64,000 nt of DNA from Leptodactylus fallax. Taxonomy: Eukaryota; Chordata; Amphibia; Anura; Leptodactylidae. Under the pieces are notes generated by a model. It was not told the origin of the DNA. It saw nothing but the letters and a program-made list of their open reading frames with translations, and ran no database searches. The DNA is taken from positions 186,001 to 250,000 of the forward strand of contig CAMRHE010000646.1 in NCBI GenBank assembly GCA_947044405.1, written 5' to 3'. The position numbers and the translations under genes were made by a program. This document shows, piece after piece, positions 11,965 to 22,763 of this stretch (positions are counted from its first letter, which is position 1; each line of letters opens with the position of its first letter).

Positions 11965-12055
11965 TGACCTGGTGACCTTGTAGGCAGCTCCTCAGCCAAT
12001 CATGAGTAACTGTAGGTCAGAGGTCACTGATGACATCATAGCCACTATATAAAAA
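11965..12055 (+). promoter_or_regulatory. Promoter-like module: DR2, CCAAT, DR1, TATA
   Basis: In 91 bases there are: a perfect DR2 nuclear-receptor element (TGACCTGGTGACCT, 11965-11978); CCAAT at 11996-12000; a perfect DR1 element (AGGTCAGAGGTCA, 12014-12026); a CRE-like TGACATCA at 12031-12038; and TATATAAAAA at 12046-12055. Order and spacing fit a Pol II promoter firing rightward from about 12075-12085. It could drive an upstream noncoding GJC2 exon about 4 kb before the coding exon, or be the promoter of a solo LTR. No LTR boundaries were identified. The motif matches are seen; the function is inferred. Confidence 0.45.
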
Positions 12056-12079
12056 CACAAATAAGAGCCAGCCATTTTG

Positions 12080-12316
12080 TATGGGAAGAAAGAGGATGAG
12101 AGCTGAGCAGAATCATGGAAGAAATCCTGATCCAGAGAGATGAGAGACAGACGATAGAGAGGAGAGACAGAGGATAGAGAGAGATGAGATACAGATGAGA
12201 TAAAGAGATGATAGAGGACAGACAGATGATAGAGAGGGAGAGACAGAGGATAGAGAGAGATGAGAGAGAGAGGATAGTGGGAGATGATAGAGAGGAGAGA
12301 TAAAGAGATGATACAG
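12080..12316. repeat. Purine-rich (GA/GATA) low-complexity tract
   Basis: Irregular GAGAGA, ATAGAGAG, GACAGA and GATGAGA motifs with almost no pyrimidine other than scattered T and C. It lies just downstream of the promoter-like module at 11965-12055. Confidence 0.85.
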
Positions 12317-12966
12317 CGAGCTGGTAGTCCATGTCACGGTCTTAGGTGTAATGGTTGTCAGCTTCTCCCTCAGTCTGCGTCCAATTGATGAAACGATTTA
12401 GTGTCTCCCCTGTAGCGTATGGCGCCAGATCTACACATATTACACCACTACTAATTTTACCACAATTCAGTGGTTACAAAACATTCTACTGTAAATTGGT
12501 GCATTGTCTGTACAACACATGAGCAAACCAGTTGTAACTAGCTGGGATTGTCAAAAATTTCAGACTATAATTTTTTGGGGTTTGCTACCCAGGAATCATT
12601 ATTATACTCAGGGATCTATTCCGGGCTCAGAGTATGATGATCAACAGGCCCGGGGAGGGATGAAAAAATAATAATCTCCGAGTCTCATCTTCCCTCACCT
12701 CTACGGGGCTCCAAAAGTTTCAGGTTTTTCCAAAAGTTTTGGGCTTTCAGAACCCAGAGTATAATAGGTGGAGATCCTGAGGCCTCCATAAAATATAACA
12801 AAGTTGTACTCACCTTCCCTCACCTCTTCTAGGCCTCCTTGTGGTGTCCGGTGCTTTCTCTGGGTCCACTTTTGGCCTCCCTTTGATCCCAGGATGCATA
12901 TCATCACCCAGAAGGCAGGAAGATGAAACTTCTCCTGGTCTGCCTTCTTATCCTCCTCTTCCCCTC
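12317..12966. other. Unique spacer, no gene recognised
   Basis: AT-rich unique sequence. A short inverted similarity exists between CTCACCTTCCCTCACCTCTTC near 12810 and the same phrase near 12690. No coding evidence. Confidence 0.4.
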
Positions 12967-15222
12967 GGTCATCTACAGGACAGTGATGTAGTACATGGTG
13001 GTAAGGTCATTGATCATCGTGGTCTGCCTCCTCCTCCTCCCAGTGGTCATCCACAAGGCAGTGATGAAGTACATGGTGGTCAGGTCATTGATTATCATGG
13101 TCTGCTTCTCCTGGTCTGCCTCCTCATCCTCCCCGTGGTCATCCACAAGGCAGTGATGAAGTACATGGTGGTCAGGTCATTGATCATCGTGGTCTGCCTC
13201 CTCATCCTCCCCGTGGTCATCCACAAGGCAGTGATGAAGTACATGGTGGTCAGGTCATTGATCATCGTGGTCTGCCTCCTCATCCTCCCCGTGGTCATCC
13301 ACAAGGCAGTGATGAAGTACATGGTGGTCAGGTCATTGATCATTGTGGTCTGCCTCCTCATCCTCCCCATGGTCATCCACAAGCAGTGATGAAGTACATG
13401 GTGGTCAGGTCATTGATCATTGTGGTCTGCCTCCTCATCATCCCCATGGTCATCCACAAGCAGTGATGAAGTACATGGTGGTCAGGTCATTGATCATCGT
13501 GGTCTGCCTCCTCATCCTCCCCGTGGTCATCCACAAGGCAGTGATGAAGTACATGGTGGTCAGGTCATTGATCATCGTGGTCTGCCTCCTCATCCTCCCC
13601 GTGGTCATCCACAAGGCAGTGATGAAGTACATGGTGGTCAGGTCATTGATCATTGTGGTCTGCCTCCTCATCCTCCCCATGGTCATCCACAAGCAGTGAT
13701 GAAGTACATGGTGGTCAGGTCATTGATCATTGTGGTCTGCCTCCTCATCATCCCCATGGTCATCCACAAGCAGTGATGAAGTACATGGTGGTCAGGTCAT
13801 TGATTATCATGGTCTGCTTCTCCTGGTTTGCCTCCTCATCCTCCTCCTCCCCGTGGTCATCCACAGGGCAGTGGTGTAGTACATGGTGTTCATGTGACTG
13901 ATCATCCTTGTCTGCCTCCTCCTCCCCGTGGTCATCCACAAGGTAGTGATGAAGTACATGGTGGTCAGGTTATTGATCATCGTGGTCTGCCTCCTCATCC
14001 TCCCCGTGGTCATCCACAAGGCAGTGATGAAGTACATGGTGGTCAGGTCATTGATCATCGTGGTCTGCCTCCTCATCCTCCCCGTGGTCATCCACAAGGC
14101 AGTGATGAAGTACATGGTGGTCAGGTCATTGATCATTGTGGTCTGCCTCCTCATCCTCCCCATGGTCATCCACATGCAGTGATGAAGTACATGGTGGTCA
14201 GGTCATTGATCATTGTGGTCTGCCTCCTCATCATCCCCATGGTCATCCACAAGCAGTGATGAAGTACATGGTGGTCAGGTCATTGATCATCGTGGTCTGC
14301 CTCCTCATCCTCCCCGTGGTCATCCACAAGGCAGTGATGAAGTACATGGTGGTCAGGTCATTGATCATCGTGGTCTGCCTCCTCATCCTCCCCGTGGTCA
14401 TCCACAAGGCAGTGATGAAGTACATGGTGGTCAGGTCATTGATCATTGTGGTCTGCCTCCTCATCCTCCCCATGGTCATCCACAAGCAGTGATGAAGTAC
14501 ATGGTGGTCAGGTCATTGATCATTGTGGTCTGCCTCCTCATCATCCCCATGGTCATCCACAAGCAGTGATGAAGTACATGGTGGTCAGGTCATTGATTAT
14601 CATGGTCTGCTTCTCCTGGTTTGCCTCCTCATCCTCCTCCTCCCCGTGGTCATCCACAGGGCAGTGGTGTAGTACATGGTGTTCATGTGACTGATCATCC
14701 TTGTCTGCCTCCTCCTCCCCGTGGTCATCCACAAGGTAGTGATGAAGTACATGGTGGTCAGGTTATTGATCATCGTGGTCTGCCTCCTCATCCTCCCCGT
14801 GGTCATCCACAAGGCAGTGATGAAGTACATGGTGGTCAGGTCATTGATCATTGTGGTCTGCCTCCTCATCATCCCCATGGTCATCCACAAGGCAGTGATG
14901 AAGTACATGGTGGTCAGGTCATTGATCATTGTGGTCTGCCTCCTCATCCTCCCCATGGTCATCCACAAGCAGTGATGAAGTACATGGTGGTCAGGTCATT
15001 GATTATCATGGTCTGCTTCTCCTGGTTTGCCTCCTCATCCTCCTCCTCCCCGTGGTCATCCACAGGGCAGTGGTGTAGTACATGGTGTTCATGTGACTGA
15101 TCATCCTTGTCTGCCTCCTCCTCCCCGTGGTCATCCACAAGGTAGTGATGAAGTACATGGTGGTCAGGTTATTGATCATCATGGTCTTCTTCTCCTGGTC
15201 TGCCTCCTAATCCTCCTCCTCA
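12967..15222. repeat. 77/78-bp minisatellite, about 29 copies, with a 793-bp higher-order repeat
   Basis: Units contain GATGAAGTACATGGTGGTCA, GGTCATTGATCATCGTGG, TCTGCCTCCTCATCCTCCCC and GTGGTCATCCACAAGGCAG. Loss of one G (CACAAGCAG) gives a 77-bp variant. A block containing a distinctive variant unit (GGCAGTGGTGTAGTACATGG with TGTTCATGTGACTGATCATC) recurs at about 13870, 14663 and 15070. The first two are 793 bp apart and nearly identical along that length. Unit length divisible by three leaves hydrophobic-looking open frames; these are not genes. Confidence 0.95.
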
Positions 15223-15939
15223 TTCATTCCATCATCAGTGATCCATAACAGACAAACTTGTTGTTCCCAACCCACTGTGTCAATGATTTCCTAGGCCGGG
15301 GACTAGCGACACCTCCAGGGCAGGGCAGGTTTGGTTCTGACACCCGGAGCTGATCTGCCTCCTCCTCAGTGGACGTCTTCCCATCACCACCAGAATCAGG
15401 ACAGAGCATGTGATGCAGCAGAGTACATGACATTATGAGAGATGTCTATATTAGATCTGTTTCCAGGCAATTTCTCACTGCAGCTCTGGGTGTAAGTGGA
15501 GTAGAAGACATGATGTAACATGAATTTACAATCAGAAGTGAAGTACAGTGCTGTGGGAAACGTTTTGTCCCCTTGTATGTTTGACCCTGTACCCTTAATG
15601 CATGCCTAACCTTTCAGGTAACTTTTCATAGATTCCATGACTTGACAGTCTATCTTGGGATAGAAAGACAGATTCAGCAGAGATTTCAGAGTGAATGTCT
15701 ATTTAGGAGGGGAAGAAAGGAGCCTGATAAGAGGAGAAAGAGGCATTTCACCCTGATGAGATATATAACACAGACTTGCTGAAGGGAGCAGCATGCTTCA
15801 GAAATGCATAGTGTGAATAAAACTCTAAACAGTATCTACTGACACTGATTCACTAAGGAAGCACGACTTCTAGATACTGTACCGGTGGTGTTTCCCCTGG
15901 ATAATAAAACTGAGTGATTATAAGGAAGATGGCGGATGA
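15223..15939. other. Unique sequence upstream of GJC2
   Basis: No gene recognised. It includes a stray copy of the CAGCTCTGGGTGTAA..GGAGTAGAAGACATGATGTAAC type of dispersed repeat at about 15481-15522, related to the 97-bp satellite family near the right end of the window. Confidence 0.4.
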
Positions 15940-16172
15940 TCAATTATCGATGATGATGATGATGATGATGATGGATTATTAATGATGTTCATAATTAAGG
16001 ATTTTTAAAGAGGATTATAAATGACAGTGATTATTGATGGTGATTATTATAATGACGGTGATTATTGATGATGATGATGATGATGATGGTGATTATTGAT
16101 GATGATGGTGATTATTGATGATGATGATGGTGGTTATTGATGAGGATGATGGTGATTATTGATTATGATGAT
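15940..16172. repeat. GAT/GATTATT-rich microsatellite before GJC2
   Basis: Interrupted (GAT)n with GGTGATTATTGATGATGATG motifs. It lies about 50 bases upstream of the 3' splice site of the GJC2 coding exon, so it would be intronic. Confidence 0.9.
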
Positions 16173-16194
16173 GTCATCACGCTGGTGCTCATCT

Positions 16195-16223
16195 GACCCC
16201 CCCCTTGTTTGTGCTTCTTGCAG
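16195..16223 (+). other. GJC2: 3' splice acceptor of the GJC2 coding exon
   Basis: A pyrimidine-rich tract (a C run, then TTGTTTGTGCTTCTTGCAG) ends in CAG at 16221-16223. The exon would start at 16224, 20 bases before the start codon. This is the classic connexin layout, in which a noncoding first exon is spliced to a single exon carrying the whole coding sequence. The partner noncoding exon was not identified with confidence. Confidence 0.7.
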
Positions 16224-16230
16224 GTAATAA

Positions 16231-16243
16231 ATGAACAGTCCTT
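16231..16243 (+). promoter_or_regulatory. Upstream out-of-frame ATG before GJC2
   Basis: An ATG at 16231 lies 13 bases before the GJC2 start and opens a different frame that overlaps the start of the coding sequence. If the exon begins at 16224 it would be in the 5' UTR and could reduce initiation at the main ATG. Functional effect is inferred. Confidence 0.4.
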
Positions 16244-17476
16244 ATGCCCAATATGAGCTGGAGTTTCTTAACCCGTCTCCTAGAAGAAATCCACAATCAC
16301 TCCACCTTTGTGGGGAAGGTCTGGCTGACCGTCCTCATCGTCTTCCGGATAGTCCTGACCGCAGTGGGCGGAGAATCCATCTATTCAGACGAGCAGAGTA
16401 AATTCACATGTAACACGAAGCAGCCGGGCTGCGATAACGTCTGCTATGATGCATTCGCTCCGCTCTCGCACGTGCGCTTCTGGGTCTTTCAGATCATCAT
16501 GATATCTGCTCCATCTGTGATGTATCTGGGCTACGCCATTCACAGGATCGCCCGGGTGTCGGAGGAGGACAGAAGGAAACACGACCTCAAGAAGAAAAAA
16601 AAAAAATCCTTCTCAAGGTGGAGGACGGGTGAGAATGTGGAAGATCCAGATGATGAAGAAGAGGAGCCCATGCTGTACGAGGCTCCGGCAGAACCGGAGA
16701 AGGTGGAGGGTAAAGAGAACAAGAAGCATGACGGCCGGAGACGTATCAAGGAGGAAGGCCTGATGAAGATCTACGTCTTCCAGCTGCTCTCCAGGGCCAT
16801 CTTTGAGGTTAGCTTCTTGGCTGGACAATATTTCTTGTATGGCTTCCAGGTTATTCCATCCTTCCAGTGCAGCACCTTACCATGTCCCCACACCGTGGAC
16901 TGCTTTGTCTCCAGACCCACAGAGAAGACCATCTTCCTCCTGATCATGTACGTGGTCAGCTGTCTGTGCCTAATGCTCAATATCTGCGAGATGTTCCACC
17001 TTGGCATTGGCACCATAAGAGACGTCATCCGTAGCAGGAGGACTGACACCCCAAGACAGCCGCCCTACAACTACTCCTACCCAAAGAACATCGCCTGTCC
17101 CCCGGAATACAATATGGTGGTCAAATCAGACAAGTCTACCAAACTCCCAAACAGCGTGATGGCGCATGAGCAGAACCTGGCCAACGTGGCCCAAGAGCAC
17201 CAGTGTACGAGCCCCGATGACAACCTGCCCTCAGACCTCCCCACTTTACATAAACATTTGCGGGTGGCCCAAGAGCAGCTGGACATCGCCTTCCAGACCT
17301 ATAACTCTCAGGTCAATGGCCAAGCGTCTCGGACCAGCAGCCCAACATCCGGGGGGACAGTAGTGGAGCAGAACCGGGTCAATACTGCTCATGAAAAGCA
17401 GGGGGCGAGGCCTAAAGCTGGATCGGACAAGGGCAGCACCAGCAGCAAAGATGGGAAGAACTCTGTGTGGATATAA
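16244..17476 (+). CDS. GJC2: Gap junction gamma-2 protein (connexin-47)
   Basis: A complete 410-residue connexin in one exon. Six connexins form a hemichannel; two hemichannels dock into a gap-junction channel passing ions and small metabolites between cells. In mammals Cx47 works in oligodendrocytes, coupled to astrocyte connexins, and in lymphatic endothelium. Visible features: N-terminal helix; TM1 about 22-41; first extracellular loop with C56, C63, C67 (C-x6-C-x3-C); TM2 about 77-97; a long basic/acidic cytoplasmic loop; TM3 about 179-200; second loop with C209, C214, C220 (C-x4-C-x5-C); TM4 about 229-250; C-terminal tail ending SVWI, a PDZ-binding end of the ZO-1 type. GJC2 is preferred over the close paralogue GJC1 (Cx45). 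The start reads MPNMSWSF, with the same three-residue extension before MSWSF as in mammalian GJC2; the loop reads [12 protein letters not shown] as in Cx47; and IBA57 follows downstream. The loop codons at 16595-16606 contain a 12-A run. Confidence 0.97.
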   Translation: MPNMSWSFLTRLLEEIHNHSTFVGKVWLTVLIVFRIVLTAVGGESIYSDEQSKFTCNTKQPGCDNVCYDAFAPLSHVRFWVFQIIMISAPSVMYLGYAIHRIARVSEEDRRKHDLKKKKKKSFSRWRTGENVEDPDDEEEEPMLYEAPAEPEKVEGKENKKHDGRRRIKEEGLMKIYVFQLLSRAIFEVSFLAGQYFLYGFQVIPSFQCSTLPCPHTVDCFVSRPTEKTIFLLIMYVVSCLCLMLNICEMFHLGIGTIRDVIRSRRTDTPRQPPYNYSYPKNIACPPEYNMVVKSDKSTKLPNSVMAHEQNLANVAQEHQCTSPDDNLPSDLPTLHKHLRVAQEQLDIAFQTYNSQVNGQASRTSSPTSGGTVVEQNRVNTAHEKQGARPKAGSDKGSTSSKDGKNSVWI

Positions 17477-17590
17477 CCTGGAATATGGGGTTCCTCCAAT
17501 CACTGCCAAAGCTGAGCACAACCTAACAGATTCTAATCCATCTTCTTACATATCTACATTTCTAATCAGAAAAGATGTTTATTTTATCAT
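17477..17590 (+). other. GJC2: Proximal GJC2 3' UTR
   Basis: Unique sequence after the stop codon. I see no AATAAA or ATTAAA before the G-rich array begins at 17591, so the mature 3' UTR may extend into or beyond that array. This is inference. Confidence 0.5.
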
Positions 17591-20500
17591 GGGGAGTGAG
17601 AACTTACTACCCGGGGTAGGGGCAAGAAGTACTACCCAGGGGTGGGGGTGAGAACTTACTACCCGGGGGTGGGGGTGAGAATTTACTACCCGGGGGTGGG
17701 GGTGAGAACTTACTACCCGGGGGTAGGGTTGAGAAGTACTACCCAGGGGTGGGGGTGAGAACTTACTACCCGGGGGTGGGGGCGAGAACTTACTACCCAG
17801 GGGTGGGGGCGAGAACTTACTACCCAGGGGTGGGGGTGAGAACTTACTACCCGGGGGTGGGGGCGGGAACTTACTACCCAGGGGTGGGGGCGAGAACTTA
17901 CTACCCAGGGGTGGGGGCGAGAACTTACTACCCAGGGGTGGGGGCGAGAACTTACTACCCAGGGGGTGGGGGCGAGAACTTACTACCCAGGGGTGGGGGC
18001 GAGAACTTACTACCCGGGGGTAGGGGCAAGAAGTACTACCCAGGGGTGGGGGTGAGAACTTACTACCCGGGGGTAGGGGCAAGAAGTACTACCCAGGGGT
18101 GGGGGGTGAGAACTTACTACCCGGGGGTGGGGGCGAGAACTTACTACCCAGGGGTGGGGGCGAGAACTTACTACCCAGGGGTGGGGGCGGGAACTTACTA
18201 CCCAGGGGTGGGGGCGAGAACTTACTACCCGGGGGTAGGGGCAAGAAGTACTACCCAGGGGTGGGGGTGAGAACTTACTACCCGGGGGTAGGGGCAAGAA
18301 GTACTACCCAGGGGTGGGGGTGAGAACTTACTACCCGGGGGTGGGGGCGAGAACTTACTACCCAGGGGTGGGGGCAAGAAGTACTACCCAGGGGGTGGGG
18401 GTGAGAACTTACTACCCGGGGGTGGGGGTGAGAACTTACTACCCGGGGGTAGGGTTGAGAAGTACTACCCAGGGGTGGGGGTGAGAACTTACTACCCGGG
18501 GGTGGGGGCGAGAACTTACTACCCGAGGGTGGGGGCGAGAACTTACTACCCAGGGGTGGGGGCGAGAACTTACTACCCAGGGGTGGGGGCGAGAACTTAC
18601 TACCCAGGGGTGGGGGCGAGAACTTACTACCCAGGGGTGGGGGCGAGAACTTACTACCCAGGGGTGGGGGCGAGAACTTACTACCCGGGGGTAGGGGCAA
18701 GAAGTACTACCCAGGGGTGGGGGTGAGAACTTACTACCCGGGGGTAGGGGCAAGAAGTACTACCCAGGGGTGGGGGTGAGAACTTACTACCCGGGGGTGG
18801 GGGCGAGAACTTACTACCCAGGGGTGGGGGCGAGAACTTACTACCCAGGGGTGGGGGCAAGAAGTACTACCCAGGGGTGGGGGTGAGAACTTACTACCCG
18901 GGGGTGGGGGTGATAACTAACTACCCGGGGGTGGGGGTGAGAACTTACTACCCGGGGGTGGGGGCGAGAACTTACTACCCAGGGGTGGGGGCGAGAACTT
19001 ACTACCCGGGGGTGGGGGCGAGAACTTACTACCTGGGGGTGGGGGTGAGAACTTACTACCCGGGGGTAGGGGCAAGAAGTACTACCCAGGGGTGGGGGTG
19101 AGAACTTACTACCCGGGGGTGAGGGCGAGAACTTACTACCCAGGGGTAGGGTTGAGAAGTACTACCCGGGTTGGGGGCAAGAACTTACTACCCAGGGGTG
19201 GGGGCGAGAACTTACTACCCGGGGGTAGGGGCAAGAAGTACTACCCAGGGGTGGGGGTGAGAACTTACTACCCGGGGGTAGGGTTGAGAAGTACTACCCA
19301 GGGGTGGGGGTGAGAACTTACTACCCGGGGGTGGGGGCGAGAACTTACTACCCAGGGGTGGGGGCGGGAACTTACTACCCAGGGGTGGGGGTGAGAACTT
19401 ACTACCCGGGGGTGGGGGCGAGAACTTACTACCCAGGGGTGGGGGCGAGAACTTACTACCCAGGGGTGGGGGCGAGAACTTACTACCCAGGGGTGGGGGC
19501 GAGAACTTACTACCCAGGGGTGGGGGCGAGAACTTACTACCCAGGGGTGGGGGCGAGAACTTACTACCCAGGGGTGGGGGCGAGAACTTACTACCCAGGG
19601 GTGGGGGCGAGAACTTACTACCCAGGGGTGGGGGCGAGAACTTACTACCCGGGGGTAGGGGCAAGAAGTACTACCCAGGGGTGGGGGTGAGAACTTACTA
19701 CCCGGGGGTAGGGGCAAGAAGTACTACCCAGGGGTGGGGGTGAGAACTTACTACCCGGGGGTGGGGGCGAGAACTTACTACCCAGGGGTGGGGGCGAGAA
19801 CTTACTACCCAGGGGTGGGGGTGAGAACTTACTACCCGGGGGTGGGGGCGAGAACTTACTACCCAGGGGTGGGGGCAAGAAGTACTACCCAGGGGGTGGG
19901 GGTGAGAACTTACTACCCGGGGGTGGGGGCGAGAACTTACTACCCAGGGGTGGGGGCAAGAAGTACTACCCAGGGGTGGGGGTGAGAACTTACTACCCGG
20001 GGGTGGGGGCGAGAACTTACTACCCAGGGGTGGGGGCAAGAAGTACTACCCAGGGGTGGGGGTGAGAACTTACTACCCAGGGGTGGGGGTGAGAACTTAC
20101 TACCCGGGGGTAGGGTTGAGAAGTACTACCCAGGGGTGGGGGTGAGAACTTACTACCCGGGGGTGGGGGCGAGAACTTACTACCCGGGGGTGGGGGCGAG
20201 AACTTACTACCCAGGGGTGGGGGCGAGAACTTACTACCCAGGGGTGGGGGCGAGAACTTACTACCCAGGGGTGGGGGCGAGAACTTACTACCCAGGGGTG
20301 GGGGCGAGAACTTACTACCCAGGGGTGGGGGCGAGAACTTACTACCCGGGGGTAGGGGCAAGAAGTACTACCCAGGGGTGGGGGTGAGAACTTACTACCC
20401 GGGGGTAGGGGCAAGAAGTACTACCCAGGGGTGGGGGTGAGAACTTACTACCCGGGGGTGGGGGGCGAGAACTTACTACCCAGGGGGTGGGGGCGAGAAC

Positions 20501-22232
20501 TTACTACCCAGGGGTGGGGGCAAGAAGTACTACCCAGGGGTGGGGGTGAGAACTTACTACCCGGGGGTGGGGGTGATAACTAACTACCCGGGGGTGGGGG
20601 TGAGAACTTACTACCCGGGGGTGGGGGCGAGAACTTACTACCCAGGGGTGGGGGCGAGAACTTACTACCCGGGGGTGGGGGCGAGAACTTACTACCTGGG
20701 GGTGGGGGTGAGAACTTACTACCCGGGGGTGGGGGCGAGAACTTACTACCCAGGGGTGGGGGCAAGAAGTACTACCCAGGGGTGGGGGTGAGAACTTACT
20801 ACCCGGGGGTGAGGGCGAGAACTTACTACCCAGGGGGTAGGGTTGAGAAGTACTACCCGGGGTGGGGGCAAGAACTTACTACACAGGGGTGGGGGCGAGA
20901 ACTTACTACCCGGGGGTAGGGGCAAGAAGTACTACCCAGGGGTGGGGGTGAGAACTTACTACCCGGGGGTAGGGGCAAGAAGTACTACCCAGGGGTGGGG
21001 GTGAGAACTTACTACCCGGGGGTGGGGGTGAGAACTTACTACCCGGGGGTGGGGGTGATAACTTACTACCGGGGGTGGGGGTGAGAACTTACTACCCGGG
21101 GGTGGGGGCGAGAACTTACTACCCGGGGGTGGGGGCGAGAACTTACTACCCAGGGGTGGGGGCAAGAAGTACTACCCAGGGGTGGGGGTGAGAACTTACT
21201 ACCCGGGGGTGGGGGCGAGAACTTACTACCCAGGGGTAGGGTTGAGAAGTACTACCCAGGGGTGGGGGTGAGAACTTACTACCCGGGGGTGAGGGCGAGA
21301 ACTTACTACCCAGGGGTAGGGTTGAGAAGTACTACCCGGGGTGGGGGCAAGAACTTACTACCCAGGGGTGGGGGCGAGAACTTACTACCCGGGGGTAGGG
21401 GCAAGAAGTACTACCCAGGGGTGGGGGTGAGAACTTACTACCCGGGGGTAGGGGCAAGAAGTACTACCCAGGGGTGGGGGTGAGAACTTACTACCCGGGG
21501 GTGGGGGTGAGAACTTACTACCCGGGGGTGGGGGTGATAACTTACTACCCGGGGGTGGGGGTGAGAACTTACTACCCGGGGGTGGGGGTGAGAACTTACT
21601 ACCCGGGGGTGGGGGCGAGAACTTACTACCCGGGGGTGGGGGCGAGAACTTACTACCCAGGGGTGGGGGTGAGAACTTACTACCCGGGGGTGAGGGCGAG
21701 AACTTACTACCCAGGGGTAGGGTTGAGAAGTAGTACCCAGGGGTGGGGGTGAGAACTTACTACCCGGGGGTGAGGGCGAGAACTTACTACCCAGGGGTAG
21801 GGTTGAGAAGTACTACCCGGGGTGGGGGCAAGAACTTACTACCCAGGGGGTGGGGGTGAGAACTTACTACCCGGGGGTGGGGGCGAGAACTTACTACCCG
21901 GGGGTGGGGGCGAGAACTTACTACCCAGGGGTGGGGGCAAGAAGTACTACCCAGGGGTGGGGGTGAGAACTTACTACCCGGGGGGTGGGGGCGAGAACTT
22001 ACTACTTGGGGGTGGGGGTGAGAACTTACTACCCGGGGGTAGGGGCAAGAAGTACTACCCAGGGGTGGGGTTGAGAACTTACTACCCGGGGGTGAGGGCG
22101 AGAACTTACTACCCAGGGGTAGGGTTGAGAAGTACTACCCGGGGGTGGGGGCAAGAACTTACTACCCGGGGTGGGGGCAAGAACTTACTACCCGGGGTTA
22201 GGGGGTGAGAAGTACTACCCGGGAGTGAGGGC
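17591..22232. repeat. 26/27-bp G-rich minisatellite, about 172 copies
   Basis: The main unit is 27 bp, GGGGTGGGGGCGAGAACTTA followed by CTACCCA. A 26-bp variant reads GGGGTAGGGGCAAGAAGTAC then TACCCA. The + strand, sense for GJC2, carries two G runs of 4-5 per unit, so adjacent units can form G-quadruplexes. An ordered block of variants including GATAACTAACTACCC and TACTACCTGGGGG appears near 18910-19035 and again about 1.66 kb later near 20570-20700. This points to an internal segmental duplication. Glycine/tyrosine- or proline/serine-rich open frames on both strands are artefacts. Confidence 0.97.
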
Positions 22233-22763
22233 AGAGGTAATGGGTCCCTCAGGGGCCCGGAGCTTTTCTCCTGCTCTATGAATCAGATCTCTGGCAGCGG
22301 TGGAGACCCCGGCTCGGCTGGAGCCTTTGCACATTTTCGGGGTACAGACTGGGAACCTTCAGATTCTACTTTTCATGTTTCTAATTGTAACTTTTATTTG
22401 TACAAATTGTTTCTGTTTTTATAAAAAAAATCAAAAAAAAAAATCAATGAAACATGAAAATTCCCGACGCTTCATGTCATTCCCAGGATGTCAGGGGTTA
22501 ACATGTAATACACCCCACAACATGGAGCAGGCCCAGACATGAGGCGCGTGTACCGCACCCGTCACATGATCTGTCACTGCAAGAGCATCAGAGGGAAGCA
22601 GAGACCTGTGACAGGAGGAACCGTAATGGCACGATCCAAAATACAGTAACAGTATATCATGTGTGGCTCTATAAGACTGTATCACATATGATAGGATTAG
22701 ATACAGTGGCTCAGCAGAAAAATATCACACATGACAATATTAGATATAACAGCCTTTATACAG
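22233..22763. other. Unique spacer, candidate distal GJC2 3' UTR end
   Basis: A unique GC-rich then AT-rich stretch. At 22420-22425 there is TATAAA, a weak variant poly(A) signal, within TTTTTATAAAAAAAATC followed by further A tracts to about 22442. It could be the end of a GJC2 transcript spanning the G-rich array, or an old retroposon tail. No protein gene is seen. Confidence 0.3.

Noticed and set aside
11880..12120. Complete LTR
   Set aside because: The promoter motifs look LTR-like, but I found no paired LTR, primer-binding site or terminal TG..CA boundaries, so it is listed only as a promoter-like module.
12841..13389. Hydrophobic repeat frame resembling a membrane protein
   Set aside because: Generated by the 78-bp unit; equivalent frames exist on the opposite strand and in other phases.
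16244..17476. Identification as GJC1 (connexin-45)
   Set aside because: Close paralogue, but the three-residue N-terminal extension, Cx47-like first-loop residues and the neighbouring IBA57 favour GJC2.
22300..22542. 80-codon open frame after the G-rich array
   Set aside because: It spans the A-rich tract and contains a Lys-rich stretch from that tract; no similarity to a known protein.
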